64,000 nucleotides of DNA from Membranipora membranacea (GCA_914767715.1 OU612071.1:13313493-13377492), one strand, 5' to 3'; shown: positions 32,964-44,959, counted from the stretch's first letter. Translations and numbers: made by a program. The notes: a model not told the origin generated them from the sequence alone.

Positions 32964-34560
32964 TTCTTGTATCTAGGCCTATCTACTTTTTTCCCAAATT
33001 AACAAGACGAATAATTAACCCAGCGTTATACTCTAGAGAGCTAGTACCTCTACAACACTTGAATACACCATTCTATTGATGAAGATTTACATTTGGGAAA
33101 CTTTTGCAATTGTGTGCAAGCTGGCAATGGTCTAGTTTCTCTTAGTAACCAATTTCTCTACTCTCCAACTACAGACCACTATAACCAACGGTTGTCAGTG
33201 GTTGACCTTGAATTAAGGCGAAGTACATGCTTGCAACTCAAAGAGCCCACAAATGTTATATTATATGCAATCCGCCCCCCTCCCCGATCACTGCTTATTA
33301 TAATGAAATGACCACTGTGACGCAGTTGAGACTCTGTACAGCCAACAAATCATTCAATGAATTCAATACCATTGGCAAAAGGCTCTGCACTGGTTTCCTT
33401 CCTCTGGTGATCGGGGTTGGTATATTCTTTATTACATTATAGACCAGGGAATATTTCAATTAGCATGAGCTGTGCTTTGTAAACCAAAAGATCATTACAA
33501 CTTAAATGCTCAATATCCTCGCTCCTTAGATAAATTTGTTCGCAAATAGTTCACACAAGAGTGAGCATAGTTCAATTAATTAGTGGCCAATTCTCGAACG
33601 AAGCTAAAAGCAGGTCTCGCCTACTAAGCTAGTTGATGATGTACCACTTGGTCTTATATGCGCATGCTTGATCAGTAAATAAAGTGTATACTAATATGTA
33701 TATAGTTTTGCTGTTTGTATTTAAGGGTGACCCCACCAGTCTCAGACAGTTGGGAATGGTTGACATGAAGCAATAGCGATCCGTCAGTTGCGCCGAGGCA
33801 AAGCCTATGCACACACTTTATACAAATTCAAGACCCAGCCTACATAGGCTGTAGTTGTAGTAAAGAGAGGGGGCATTTCCTTACAATGTAAAGTATGTAG
33901 GCCTACATGTAGCCATAGTAGATTAGCAAAACAGTTCTAGACAATTAGTTGCACGAGAGTTGCCCACCTCAACATGCCACCACCAACAAACAACAAAGCG
34001 AGGAGTAAGGAGTAAACTCCTTGGACTTGTATGAGCCTTCCCCCCCCCCTCTTACAACTCTTAGGTTTAGGAGTCCTTCTCCTTCCTTGCTTGATATTAC
34101 ACTGCACATGTACATTGGACTGGTACCATTGGCAAACTACAGATAGCTACTAGTAGTGATAGTAACTAACAGTTACTAGCTAGACTTCTTAGTTAGTCTA
34201 CTCATTTTTCACTCACAACTGAGTAGTAGAATAGTAGTGTACCAAATATAAATACTAAATAACATTTATTTACCTGAGAGCTACAACAAATTGATTCAAT
34301 CAAGTCCATTCACAGCTGTTCTAATTTCATTCTTCTTCTTCTTGTGAAGCTGAGTTGGCTCATCATCTCTTCATCGTGGTCTTATGTGTCTGTGAAGTAA
34401 CTGATTGGTGCCACTGAGTCTGACTGCTGTTCAGAAAGTTGACTACTAGCAATATCGATAACTAACTAAGTGTTCCCCAACACAGATATTGTAACCAGTA
34501 TGAAGTTATTGAACAGGCCAATAAGAAAAAAGTAAGATGTAATGGGCCAATCATATCAAA
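32964..34560. other. Region without a supported gene
   Basis: Open frames are short. A possible minus-strand exon at about 33800-33735 (YCFMSTIPNCLRL) does not fit the phase of the next exon. The interval also holds the partial palindrome repeat. Confidence 0.35.
34127..34240. repeat. Partial copy of the palindrome-bearing repeat
   Basis: It shares CTACTAGTAGTGAT, AACAGTTACTAGCTAGACTT and ACTGAGTAGTAG with 30866-30962, but lacks the right half of the palindrome. Confidence 0.7.
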
Positions 34561-34790
34561 GCCTGTGAAAATTCGAAGAGAGAGGGCAACTCTTCATTTT
34601 GAAGGTTTTAACGTGAGAGGGCAATTCCGAACCAGTTACCTTATTACCCTGGAGAAGTTATTAAATTATTTTTATTATTATTTACCTTACAACAGAACAC
34701 CACAACAGTATATATATATATATATATATTACTTTATCTTTTTTGGCATCTATATCGTTTTTGAGAAAGTTTTTTTTAAAGTACATAATG

Positions 34791-34991
34791 TTAATTGTGC
34801 AATATGATGAATAATAATGATGAGTCTCTCGATATAAATCTGTATAAATTTTTGTATAATAGTCTTTCACAGACAAAAGGCATCAAACATTTAGAACGAT
34901 CCCGTTCACGAAGCTCGCCTCGCATTCCACTTCTGATACCACAGGTATCATTGGTAGTGAAGAGGTACAAATGGAAAGAAAATGTGTTCAC
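34791..34991 (-). CDS. Possible C-type-lectin-like C-terminal exon
   Basis: The minus frame ends with NDTCGIRSG, then RDRSKCLMPFVCE. C...C....PFVCE is the classic end of a C-type lectin domain, but here only five residues separate the last two cysteines (usually about seven), and no upstream lectin exon was identified. The plus strand carries an open frame of 109 codons over 34795-35124, so one of the two is a shadow. Weak call. Confidence 0.25.
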   Translation of the reverse strand: MNTFSFHLYLFTTNDTCGIRSGMRGELRERDRSKCLMPFVCERLLYKNLYRFISRDSSLLFIILHN

Positions 34992-35332
34992 ATCAAAAAA
35001 CTATTTTCTTTTTCAATTGCATACAAATCCAAAAATTCCAAAAAGTAAGTTGCTGAGCACATGCGAAGGAAAGCAAAGTGATATGCAAAGACAGAAATTG
35101 GACCATGAAACTATGTTGAATTAAGGCTCCGCTATTTAGATGCAGAGCTACAACTCTTGGCGCACCGATCACCTGATCATGAATAGCAATAATTCAGTGT
35201 TGTTCTCATTAGACGATGATGCTGTACAACCTTTAAAAAATGGGCTGATCAGCTATTGATATTCACTACTTGGAGCTTGGCGGGACTGTTAGACGCTGAT
35301 ATATAATAAATTCAATACAAATATAAATGTTA

Positions 35333-35884
35333 ATGTAAATACAAATGCAAATGCAAACGCAAACGCAAACGCAAACGCAAACGCAAACGCAAACGCAAAC
35401 GCAAACGCAAATGCAAATGCAAATGTTAATGAAAATTTTACTGTAAATGTAAATGTAAATGTCAATGTCAATGTCAATGTCAATGTCAATGTCAATGTCA
35501 ATGTCAATGTCAATGTCAATGTCAATGTCAATGTCAATGTCAATGTCAATGTCAATGTCAATGTCAATGTCAATGTCAATGTCAATTTCAATGTCAATGT
35601 CAATGTCAATGTCAATGTCAATGTCAATGTCAATGTCAATGTCAATGTCAATGTCAATGTCAATGTCAATGTCAATGTCAATGTCAATGTCAATGTCAAT
35701 GTCAATGTCAATGTCAATGTCAATTTCAATGTCAATGTCAATGTCAATGTCAATGTCAATGTCAATGTCAATGTCAATCTCAATGTCAATGTCAATGTCA
35801 ATGTCAATTTCAACGTCAACGTCAACGTCAACGTCAACGTCAACGTCAACGTCAATGTCAATTTCAATGTCAATGTCAATATCA
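35333..35884. repeat. Compound hexanucleotide minisatellite
   Basis: About 550 bp of six-base units that change type along the array: AAATGT/AAATGC, then AAACGC, back to AAATGC, then a long AATGTC run, AACGTC and AATGTC again. Neighbouring blocks differ by one transition. The long open frames here (alternating Met-Ser or Leu-Thr) are a by-product of the period of six and not evidence of a gene. Confidence 0.95.
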
Positions 35885-35996
35885 TTGGTGTTAAGCTGTA
35901 TTTAGCGGTTATAATGGGATTTTACCTGTGACAGAATTTAACCACAGTTGATCCTCGAGTGTAGGGAATACAATACAGCCAGTGCATCTCCTGATC

Positions 35997-37098
35997 TCAC
36001 ATAATTCTTCTTTGCTTCATCCCACAAATTACACGTGGTTCAAGTACTCTAGTTATGCATGTGAGTGATACTGGGTTCAGCTTATATCCACCAGGACACA
36101 CTGTAAAAAAACTTTGTTTGAAAAGAAATGTATTTTTCCAAATTTAAAATTTCCGTAAGGAAATATTTGATATTAATTGATGACACATTCATCTGATCTA
36201 TGAACGTCTAAGATGATATGTGATGTTTTTTTATATGATTAAATAATTTTGAAAACCAAGCTGATGAATGCAGTAAGTAAATAAGTACAAAATAATTTAT
36301 TTATTATGCTGGAAAAATTTGCATCAATTAACCACTTTCCATGTTTTTGATATTCAGAGTTGCTACCTTTTAATGTTTTGTAACTCTTTATGCTTTGAAA
36401 CAAAGGAGTGAGTACAGTCTATTTGGCTGGAAATAACAACTGAAAACTCATAGCTTCCTTGCTTGCTTCTCAAAATAACATTAAGTTAATTTTTAAAATC
36501 CTCAAAGTTCATCATGACTCACCAGATTTATGAACTTCCTTTCCTTCCTTGCATGTTGCATTTGCCTCAAGTTGAATATCGGTACTCAACCTACAAGTCT
36601 TAGATATTGCAGTATAGGCTGAAGCTTTACAATCTGTGTTTGTGGAGCACTTTGGTGCACATTTAAGAAGACTAGAGACTGTGTGAACAGATAATGCACT
36701 GTTTGCTTCAAAGCAATGCTGCGACTACCCAAAGTGACCATCGCTAACGATCATCCCAGTGGAAATCTGTAAACAAGAACCACATGTATAATGTTCACCT
36801 GACAGCCATATTACAATTGGTCACATATAAAGTATCTATATAATTCAGCAGCAGATAACTGATCTCTTTCAATTATTGCCTGAACCGTTATAGAACTATT
36901 TGGAGCTCTCAGTTTTATCAAAACTCTCTAAATGGGGGAATACCCAAATACAAAAGATGTAGTGAAGGTTTCCATATTTTTTTTTGCCAACATTGCGATT
37001 CAATTTTGTATGCTATTTAACATACATAATTACAAAATGGAGTGCAACAATGATACAGGACTCACCATCACACAAAACAGGAGACAAAAGTATTTCAT
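35997..37098 (-). CDS. Small secreted PAN/apple-domain protein (candidate; possible nonsense allele)
   Basis: Exon 1 (37098-37066) starts at ATG, encodes the hydrophobic MKYFCLLFCVM and ends in a gtgagt donor, phase 0. Exon 2 ends at 36523 (gtgagt donor) and carries the PAN pattern: HCFEANSALS, LLKCAPKCSTNTDCKASAY, SKTCRLSTD, NATCKEGKE. It begins either at 36766 after the strong TTGTTTACAG acceptor (phase 0), which puts an in-frame TAG at 36725-36727, or at 36724/36718 after weaker acceptors that skip it. Exon 3 (36100, phase 1, consistent) reads VCPGGYKLNPVSLTC, then stops at TGA 35997-35999, or splices at 36035 (gtgtaa). PAN domains bind protein or carbohydrate. Secretion is inferred from the leader. 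Confidence 0.6.
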
Positions 37099-37789
37099 TT
37101 CTGCATTCTTGAATACTAATACTGAAGAGTAATCTAAAAACAGATCTGTTTCGAAAAGCAAATTTTTCTTGCAATGGTTGATCGAGAGAGACAACAGCAC
37201 TGCTTCATAAAAATAGCTCAGTTGACAAATTATTTCCTTGCAAAGCAGCCGTCACATATCCTTTGTAGAATGAATAGAAAATTAGAGACATTGTGACAAT
37301 TTATGTGTTTGTTTGTTATGTAAGTATACTGAAATCAAACCTTTTAAGCGCTTATAAGTACTTATTACCTTAAAATGTGTGCACTTATAAGAAGATGCAG
37401 CGTGAAACATCAAAGCAAACCTGTCATTTCAAAAAAAGTTTTTCCTTGTAACCCAAGCACAAATCAACACTTTTAATGTTTGTCCACAGTTTCTAAGTCA
37501 TGCTTTGATGATGTCACTCTTAAAAACACCAGATAATGATATGGCTTTACCACTATATATTCATGGAGAGTTTCCATTGATGTGTCATGACTTTTCATTG
37601 ATTATAACTACACTCCAGTTGAATCAACAGAAATAACATGAATAAAATTCTTATTCCAGTGGTACAAATCTTTTGTGTACTTTTGATTTGTAACAATTTG
37701 AAATGCTTTACTAAAATGGATTATAAATTCTCAACCTCCTAATATGACAAAGAATAATTTCTTATCATTCAGCATCTGATAATCCTTAC

Positions 37790-37857
37790 ATTAACAGCAT
37801 ACCACTCAGGCAGAATATTCTCTTGGTAGTACCATTTGTGTCAAAGGATACCATTAT
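37790..37857 (-). CDS. Candidate internal exon, unknown product
   Basis: 68 nt bounded by TTTTTCAATAG and gtaagg; one open frame from phase 0 (SFDTNGTTKRIFCLSGMLL). It could follow the leader exon at 38590-38534 (phase 0 out). Its phase 2 exit does not fit the PAN exon, so the two may belong to different transcripts. Confidence 0.35.
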
Positions 37858-38407
37858 CTATTGAAAAACTTTAAGAAACCTTCAAGTATTTTATCAGACT
37901 AAAATTAGCAGGCTCTTTCAGTAGTTATGTGACAGAATACATAAGAATTTCCTTTATTATTTTGATTTCGAATGTCACGAGAAAATTTATATCAATTTTA
38001 TTTTCTGTGGAAATGGTCAACTATCCAAACAAAATAACCATTTCCACCAGATCTGATTGGCTGAGGTTTAGCATGGCTGAAGGTTTTAAAGACGGTAATG
38101 CCCACCGATGCAAACATGCTCCTCATCACTTTAAACCGAGTATTATGACTCTTTAATCAAATAACTCACTGGGAATATTATAGGTCAAACTATTTGTGAC
38201 AATTGAGACTGGCTATCATGGTGTGATGGTTGTCAATTGAATCTATCCCTGCAAGGATAAATGGAATTATGGAATTACCATCTGGGTGAAATAGTTGGAC
38301 AATAAGGTTAACTGGTAACTGAAACTCAACCATGCTTGTCTAGAAAACTTTAAACTGAAGTACATAACAGAAAAGTTCTTGATTGGGCAGTAGCCATGTG
38401 TATTTAG

Positions 38408-38590
38408 TTATCCAGTGTTACCATTTCTATCAGTATTAAAATAAGTCTCAAGAAAACGGGAATCAAACAGGTTTTCTATTGCATATTCATCAAAATACCA
38501 GTTTCTCAGAGGCAGGTAACCTTCAACACTCACCATAAATAGACAGATGTCGCAGAGAATACACATTAGTATCTTGCTGATGCTCACCAT
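38408..38590 (-). CDS. Candidate first exon with signal peptide
   Basis: The ATG at 38590 opens MVSISKILMCILCDICLFM, a good secretory leader. A strong gtgagt donor follows at codon 19 (exon 38590-38534, phase 0), the same arrangement as the PAN-gene leader 1.5 kb away. Alternatively the frame runs on (YLPLRNWYFDEYAIENLF) to a stop at 38408-38410. No downstream partner is proven. Confidence 0.35.
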   Translation of the reverse strand: MVSISKILMCILCDICLFMVSVEGYLPLRNWYFDEYAIENLFDSRFLETYFNTDRNGNTG

Positions 38591-38599
38591 GTTTGGTTC

Positions 38600-39529
38600 T
38601 GAACTGGTTTATCAATATCCCCTGCAATTTGTGAAAAGTTTGAAAATATTAAAATGATGACTGAACGGATGACGAAAATATTTGTAATGGCGTAAGAGGT
38701 TTGCGGTCTCTATCATTGTAAACAAATTATTGTGCTTGACAGATTACCACAAAGGTGAACAGAAATATTCAAGGATGGTTACCCAGGTATCAACAACAAT
38801 AAATCCAGTAAATGAGATTGGATGCCATGCTGTTTGAGTTGCAACGTGAAAACAAGTATGTGATATAATGAACATTACGCAAATTAATGCACTCAAAAAA
38901 TAAGAAATCTGCTAAAGATTTCCAAGTTTGGATGATATTAGGCAAACTTTTTCCCGATTTCAAGTGATATTAACACATGGTGACATTTTGCTGAAATTCT
39001 TGCGAATAAAATTTATTTCATACAACAATCCTATCTGGCATTTATAACTTACAGATTATTTAGCAGGAAATACTCTTTATCAGTCGTCATTTCAATTGTA
39101 AACTGTCAAATGCTATCAGGGCTTTATACATGAGGAAATGGGGTTGATCATAAAAGTATATTCAACCCTGAGAGCGCAAAACATGTTGTGAACATATTTA
39201 TTTTCAATTCTTCACAATAAATACACATGCCAGTCAGTTTCTTTCGTTTGAACTGCTTGACAATGACTTGATGACAAGATAATCTCATCCATAATGTCAA
39301 AGCTTCAAGATTTGTTTAAGGTCATCTAAGGAGGTTTTCATTACAAATTTATTTGCCTGTGAGCAATCTGCCTGTTATAAACATATATTGTTACAGTGCC
39401 TACCAAATGTCTCAAATTTGTATTGTATCCAATGTGAATCTGATAATTATATTTACGAACTGCTTTAAATAAAAACTACAATCAATACCCAAGTAGATAT
39501 GATTAATGGTGGCAGCGTTTTCATAAGCC

Positions 39530-39605
<76 letters not shown>

Positions 39606-40620
39606 ACTTTATCAATCGATCTGAATACATTGAAAATGTATATAATTGATCTGATTTACAAAATAAATATTTGGTGTTGTCATAAAATTTAAATATAAAA
39701 TTCAATATGATTGTGCAGTAAAAATTGGTTGATGTAGTTTTTATTAATGTCAAGTGAATCTTATTGTTTAATTAAAATTTTTAATTAAAAGTTTGTCAGA
39801 GATTTACCTAATTAATAAATCTGAAGATGTTTGCTTGGCAAAAAATTAATCTTTGTCTTGTGTTATGAGGGGGGGGGGGGGTAATGGTATGAGACTGTAC
39901 ACTCCAGAGAACAGGCGATTTAAGTGTCACCTGATCTTTTGATAGCACTGCAAAATTACAGTGCCTTAACCAGTTGAAAATCTCCAGTTTTGAAATGTTT
40001 CAAAAGTCAAAATGCTGATTTTATTTGCAAACTGCTCAATTACAACAGCACAATCAACCATTCAGTTATTATCTTACACTGTGGCAGCACTTTCGTAAGC
40101 TGGTATACATGTGCACTTTATAATACAAGTGAGGTACCCCTGCATAGCTACAACATAGTTTTAGAAAATGTTCTGACGTTCTGTCTCATATACCTCATGC
40201 TCTGTAATTTATGAGTACTAGTGAATTATTTCTAATGGGAATCAGAGGTGCCGATGCAGAATTGTGTGATACACATGCCCAATAAATTTTCATTCCAAAA
40301 GTCTCATCAACTCATCCGCTTCAAAATATTCTAGCTGTTTTTGGTTGATATTTTTTACATTATGATTTATGGTTTTAGAGGTTGTCTAGATACTGTTGTC
40401 AAGTTTGAAATTGAACTTTGTAATAAAATCGTATAATCCCAAGTCTGATGAGCCAACATAAAATGAACTATATCATATGTTTCTATTCAACCCTATTTAT
40501 GGGTGTCTGCAAATCACCATTTCTTATATAACAGACTTGAATACTTGAGAACGCACCATGAATTGTCTGTTAGAGGTGGAGACGGTATAAATATTCAAAA
40601 TCATATTTATTGCTACAAGA
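38600..40620. other. No gene seen apart from the microsatellite
   Basis: AT-rich DNA with the GAT repeat and a G-run near 39870. The open frame at 39990-40214 has no splice or homology support. Confidence 0.4.
39530..39604. repeat. (GAT)n microsatellite
   Basis: About 25 uninterrupted GAT triplets in non-coding sequence. Confidence 0.95.
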
Positions 40621-40621
40621 A

Positions 40622-40847
40622 TTAAACAAATATCTGTAAAAGTGAAATTGAAGGGGTAGAATATGATTCAACAGCTTCCTTTTTAGGAGTAGAATTTTCT
40701 ACAAAGCAAGATTTCAGTGAGAGAGAGAAGTTTGAACTGAGTGTTTCAATTTTCAGTTTTAATGTTATGAGAAGTACATCTGAGATTGAGGTCATTGCTG
40801 GCACAGGATCAGTCTTAAGAGTGAAGCAGCTTGCAGCAACATTGATG
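40622..40847 (-). CDS. ZP-domain C-terminal exon (candidate)
   Basis: It begins after the strong pyrimidine-rich acceptor TTTTTACCCTTTCCAG (phase 2 in) and stays open for 74 codons to TAA 40624-40622. SCFTLKTDP, VLLITLKLKIE and NFSLSLKSCFVENSTPKK resemble the C-terminal half of a zona pellucida module, in which a conserved Cys follows a beta strand and precedes a proline-bearing loop. ZP domains polymerise extracellular proteins. Only part of the module is here. The end may be a true stop or readthrough past an unrecognised donor. Upstream exons should lie to the right; 41189-41147 (AVLIKCYVL before gtaagc) is a weak candidate. Confidence 0.45.
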
Positions 40848-41466
40848 CTGGAAAGGGTAAAAACAACTAAGTTTCAAACTCATCTTTCATTTCATATTGT
40901 GCTAGAAGAGTGTTAACTTTATAGGGAATACATTATATGCTCAGAGGATTCTGATCTCTTGCCAGTCATTGTATTTTCAAGTATTAGTTCTAGGTGACAC
41001 CTGGAATTATCTTTTGAAAAATCCAGCAAACTAACCACACATACCATCCACTTAAACCTTCTTCAACGTATACATCATCTTTTTGCTCACGCCTGTTTGT
41101 CACAATAAGACCTCACTGTGATACCGCTGGCTGGTCTATTGTTGTGCTTACTAACACATAACACTTTATTAAAACTGCCTCAAACAACTGCAGTATGGCA
41201 TTGGCCACTTTTGTTTATCTGATATCAACGTTGAGCTTGAACATTGTTGGAGATATTGCAAAATGACAAATTTGTCAATTTTCTACAATCAATTTCAGTT
41301 ACAGACTTCACGTCACAATTATCAAGGTAATTCTAGTTTTGCTAGTTAAAATTACCATGTGACACCCATGTATTTCCTGCTTCATGTTGGGGCTGTTGGT
41401 GAAATCCACTCCTTAGATAAAGATCACAGATTTTTCTTGACTGAATACACACCGGTTAATATGTAA

Positions 41467-41697
41467 TTGAGACTGGGCATTATTTGGCAAGGTCAGAATT
41501 TAATCTTTATTGGGCTTATTGTAGCTTTGTCAGGGGGCTATTTTTTTCTTTTTAGTATAGTTTTGTATTTTTGGCCGGAGTTTGAGGAGTTATCTTTTAT
41601 TTTCAGCGTCTTGTCTTCGTCGGTTAGGGCTTTGCTTTTTTCATGGTTTCATAGGCATTTATTAGCTTTTGTCATTTATCACAAGGAAGAAAGATAA
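41467..41697 (+). other. T/G-skewed hydrophobic open frame
   Basis: A 76-codon frame on a strand very rich in T and G, with runs such as LIFIGLIVAL and FFLFSIVLYF. The skew resembles mitochondrial coding DNA of some invertebrates, but no mitochondrial gene was recognised and there is no splice context. It may be a nuclear mitochondrial fragment or chance. Confidence 0.2.
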
Positions 41698-41699
41698 AT

Positions 41700-42740
41700 A
41701 AATTGATTGCACTAAATTCTTGCAGTGATAATGTTGATGTTACTGTAATTTGTGAGGTCTAAATTTAAACCTCTTGCATTCATACATTTCTAATTTAGTA
41801 TTGACATTGAATTTCACCCGAATCTGGTCCATTCCAAATGGGACTCAAACTACTGGAGAGCAAAAATGTATGTACCAACACTGCATGTGAAGTAGAAAGA
41901 TCCCCATCTGTGTCTTTAATACAGAGAAAATCAGGATTTCTAGTAGAAAGGGTGTAATGGTGTTTAGGTGATAGCTTGCAAGAAGTTTGTCGATGACGCA
42001 ATGATTGGATAGTACAATGTTCACTGGGATGAATCATAAACTTATTTCATCAGCCCTGTTGATGAGAAGCCAGGGCTATCTACTATTTACCCATTCATTT
42101 TCGATTTGCCATAGTTCCTTTGTACATTTAAAATACTATGTTATGGCCTGAACCTCCACAGCAAGACAAAGCATCGAATGTCTAAACATGATTGAAATTA
42201 TTAATAAATTCATAACATGATGCTCGAATTAATTTTCATTTTTCCACGGTAATTCGCTTCAATGAGCCAGCTTGTCTCTGTTTTTAATCAACAAATACTT
42301 GAGGGCGACAAATTTGCTCATTCATCTAGTCTTTCCTTGAATCAAGTTAGTAAGACTAAAGCTTTGCCCCAAATTTATCACTCATCATTAGTGATCATCA
42401 CCTCCTGAATAAACAAAGGATGATATAGAAAGCTACTGTTACTCCTTGATTAATCTTTGAACTTAACTTTGAGATGTGTATTTCTCCTGTTGATGAATGA
42501 TGCCCATATAACTTGGTTTTTGTCTACCAATATAAACAATGTGAGGCAAAAAAATATATTCGAAAACATGGTGTCTCAAAATAATAAACAAAAACTTTTG
42601 CAATAAAGTGATGCCACGCAAACCTTTTTCTAATGGTCCAATTTATTTCAATTTTTTAATGGGCATTTGCAAAAGTATCCTTCAAATAGGCAATTGTTCC
42701 ATAGCGTCTACCAACCGAATCTCCTAAAATTTTAGACCAA
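41700..42740. other. No supported gene
   Basis: A minus-strand stretch at about 41840-41770 reads DQIRVKFNVNTKLEMYE in one frame and could be an exon of the ZP-type gene, but its boundaries are poor. Nothing else was recognised. Confidence 0.3.
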
Positions 42741-42747
42741 GTCACCA

Positions 42748-43166
42748 GGATTTCCACAATGCATCTAGAGTCTGGAATTCCAATCATTTCAACAACTTCA
42801 GTGCCAAAGGAATACCCACACTGATATTAATTTTGTTATATATGAGATCGTAGCTTAGCAGCCTGGTCTGCCAGATAAGGCTCTTTTGGGTATATTTAAG
42901 CAGTTGAGATATAGACCTATAAGCTAATTGATTGCCTTGACAGGGTTGTAGCAGATAAATTTTGAAAGCTCCCAGCTTATTGGTATGTGTTGCATTGATA
43001 TCTATAGACCTTACAGTGACCACCAGCCATTCTGTACAAACCAGTGTTATTGTTTCATTGAATGATGTGCCTGTTTGATTTGCCCTTGGCTCATGCTCAG
43101 AGCATCTGCAGCCAACAAACACAGAATTCAATCCACACTCGAACATCCCATGGAGCGTAGATTATA
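42748..43166 (+). mobile_element. Second copy of the TIR-element right end
   Basis: Aligns with about 25985-26511: CAGGATTTCCACAATGCA, CCAAAGGAATACCCACACTG, TTATATATGAGA and the terminus GGAGCGTAGATTA. The left part of the element is missing. Confidence 0.75.
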
Positions 43167-43169
43167 ATG

Positions 43170-44400
43170 CCAATGATCAGTACTATATATGCTATGACGC
43201 CACATATGTGTTTCGCTAGCAGCAACGAGCATATTTCTAGTGGTATTTGCAAATATTTGTGTCAATCATCTGTTCTGTGAAGAAACTATGGCATCATTTT
43301 CATGTCTTTTTTCTCCATTTGACATTTAGGACGATTAATACAATGTATATCTTCGCCAGTGAGCAATGTTGTAGTTTCTTATTGGCAGCAAAGTGTTGAC
43401 AGAATTCTGCTAGAACAGTTTAGCTGATGTATTCAAATATGCAGTTGTTGCAAACATTCACAGATCACACGAAAAATAATCTAGGGTACTGTACTATACA
43501 GAAAAATTGAACATAGAGATTCTGTCGGCTTATCAAAAGAGTACTCGGAGTTTTCTGTGCTTACAGTTGTGAGCGGACAACTTTTTTCACATAATCTCTT
43601 CAACAATATTCCTGATTCTCAAGGTCAGCCTAAGTTTGTTATTTTGGCTATCCAAAGCCTTGTTCCTGTTTTGGAAGATCATTCTTTACATGTCACAGCC
43701 TGTGTTATCAGAAAATTGGTCAGATGCTGTATATGATTGGTAGAAGACCAAGTAAGTATTTAGAAATGGGGGAGTCTGTATTCATCGTTGATCAAGCAGC
43801 ACTCATACAGACTTAATTTTGAATCAGCAGCTCAGATCCTGATGAATGCTGTTACTCTAAAACTTGGGAATGAACGATGATTTTTCAATATTGATCTGCC
43901 CCCAGTTTCAGTAAACTATCAGTATGCATAAAGAGGATGAATTGGTGTTGGGATCTTCTCGTGTAGGGATGAGGCGTTGCTTGGTTTTAGAGGGATTGGA
44001 TAGAAATTGGATATCATATGTTTCCATGCAACATTCCTGCTAAGCTCATCACTCTCAAGTTCAATCATGATGAAACAGAATTAAAAGATATTCCCCAGTC
44101 GGAAATTGAACTTGGGCCTCCCCTTATAATTTATAACTCAACTTACGTTTTCATTACCAATCAACCTTGAACTCTATATTTTAGTCATTCTAACATATAA
44201 AATATATATTTAATCTCAAACCAAAAATTGTTTGCAATTCAATGAGGGCAGGTAAAAAATGAAAATATAAATATTTATATTGAATATCAAATGACCTGAA
44301 GTATGTGCTAAGTTACAACTCTTGATATCCACAATTGTTTGTGGTTATTGCTACTGTACAGTGACATATGACGCAGTAACCAATACATTGCGCTGATCTC
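43170..44400. other. No supported gene
   Basis: A possible plus exon at 43567-43620 (phase 1 in and out, SGQLFSHNLFNNIPDSQ) has moderate splice sites only. Otherwise AT-rich intergenic or intronic sequence. Confidence 0.3.
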
Positions 44401-44411
44401 TTTGTTGACAG

Positions 44412-44474
44412 AGCGTCACGCAAATCATCACAGAACGGAACAAGATGCTGGTTACAGTCAGCAGAGACAGCAAC
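44412..44474 (+). CDS. Candidate exon, unknown product
   Basis: 63 nt between TTGACAG and a consensus gtaagt donor. In phase 0 it reads SVTQIITERNKMLVTVSRD, but all three frames are open, so the frame is uncertain. The plus-strand frame at 45451-45645, after a TTGAACAG acceptor and also phase 0 (EHDSRNDIHLVRRANTVHIA), could be a following exon. Confidence 0.3.
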
Positions 44475-44959
44475 GTAAGTTATCACCTTTGTTAGTAAAT
44501 GACGTGTGTTTCCAACAGTGTTGCATTATAGTACAATTCTAGAAACATGATCAAATGATTGTCTTTGAAACAAAAGAGATTATTTATACATTAACTGGCA
44601 ACCAGCTAGTTGAAAAAAACATGATGCTTGACAAGCCCAAGCTTTCATAGGCAACTATTGACTAAACAGACACAATCAAGCCTTTATCCAACGTGTTAGT
44701 TTTTGAGGTTGACATAGTTTTCTTACTTCTTCATCATTATTTATCCATGACATGGTATCCTTAAGAAACAAAAAAATTGAAACCGAAGAAAAGAATCTAA
44801 GGAAGTGCTCTGGATCATCTGTATTGAGCCGATTTGCATAGGCAATGCAGTTCATGTTAAGGGCCTCTGACAGGGTGTTAATATCTACGGCTGCCAGTCG
44901 ATCGCTAAGTCTAAGTGGTCATTGCGGAGAGGGTTTCCACTCTAGAGCACAGATACAGT

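Noticed and set aside
35289-35905. Long open frames of alternating Met-Ser or Leu-Thr on both strands
   Set aside because: They are produced by a hexanucleotide repeat whose period is a multiple of three; no start, splice or domain support.
42784-43146. 120-codon minus-strand frame
   Set aside because: It lies wholly within the second copy of the TIR-element right end and is not preserved in the first copy.
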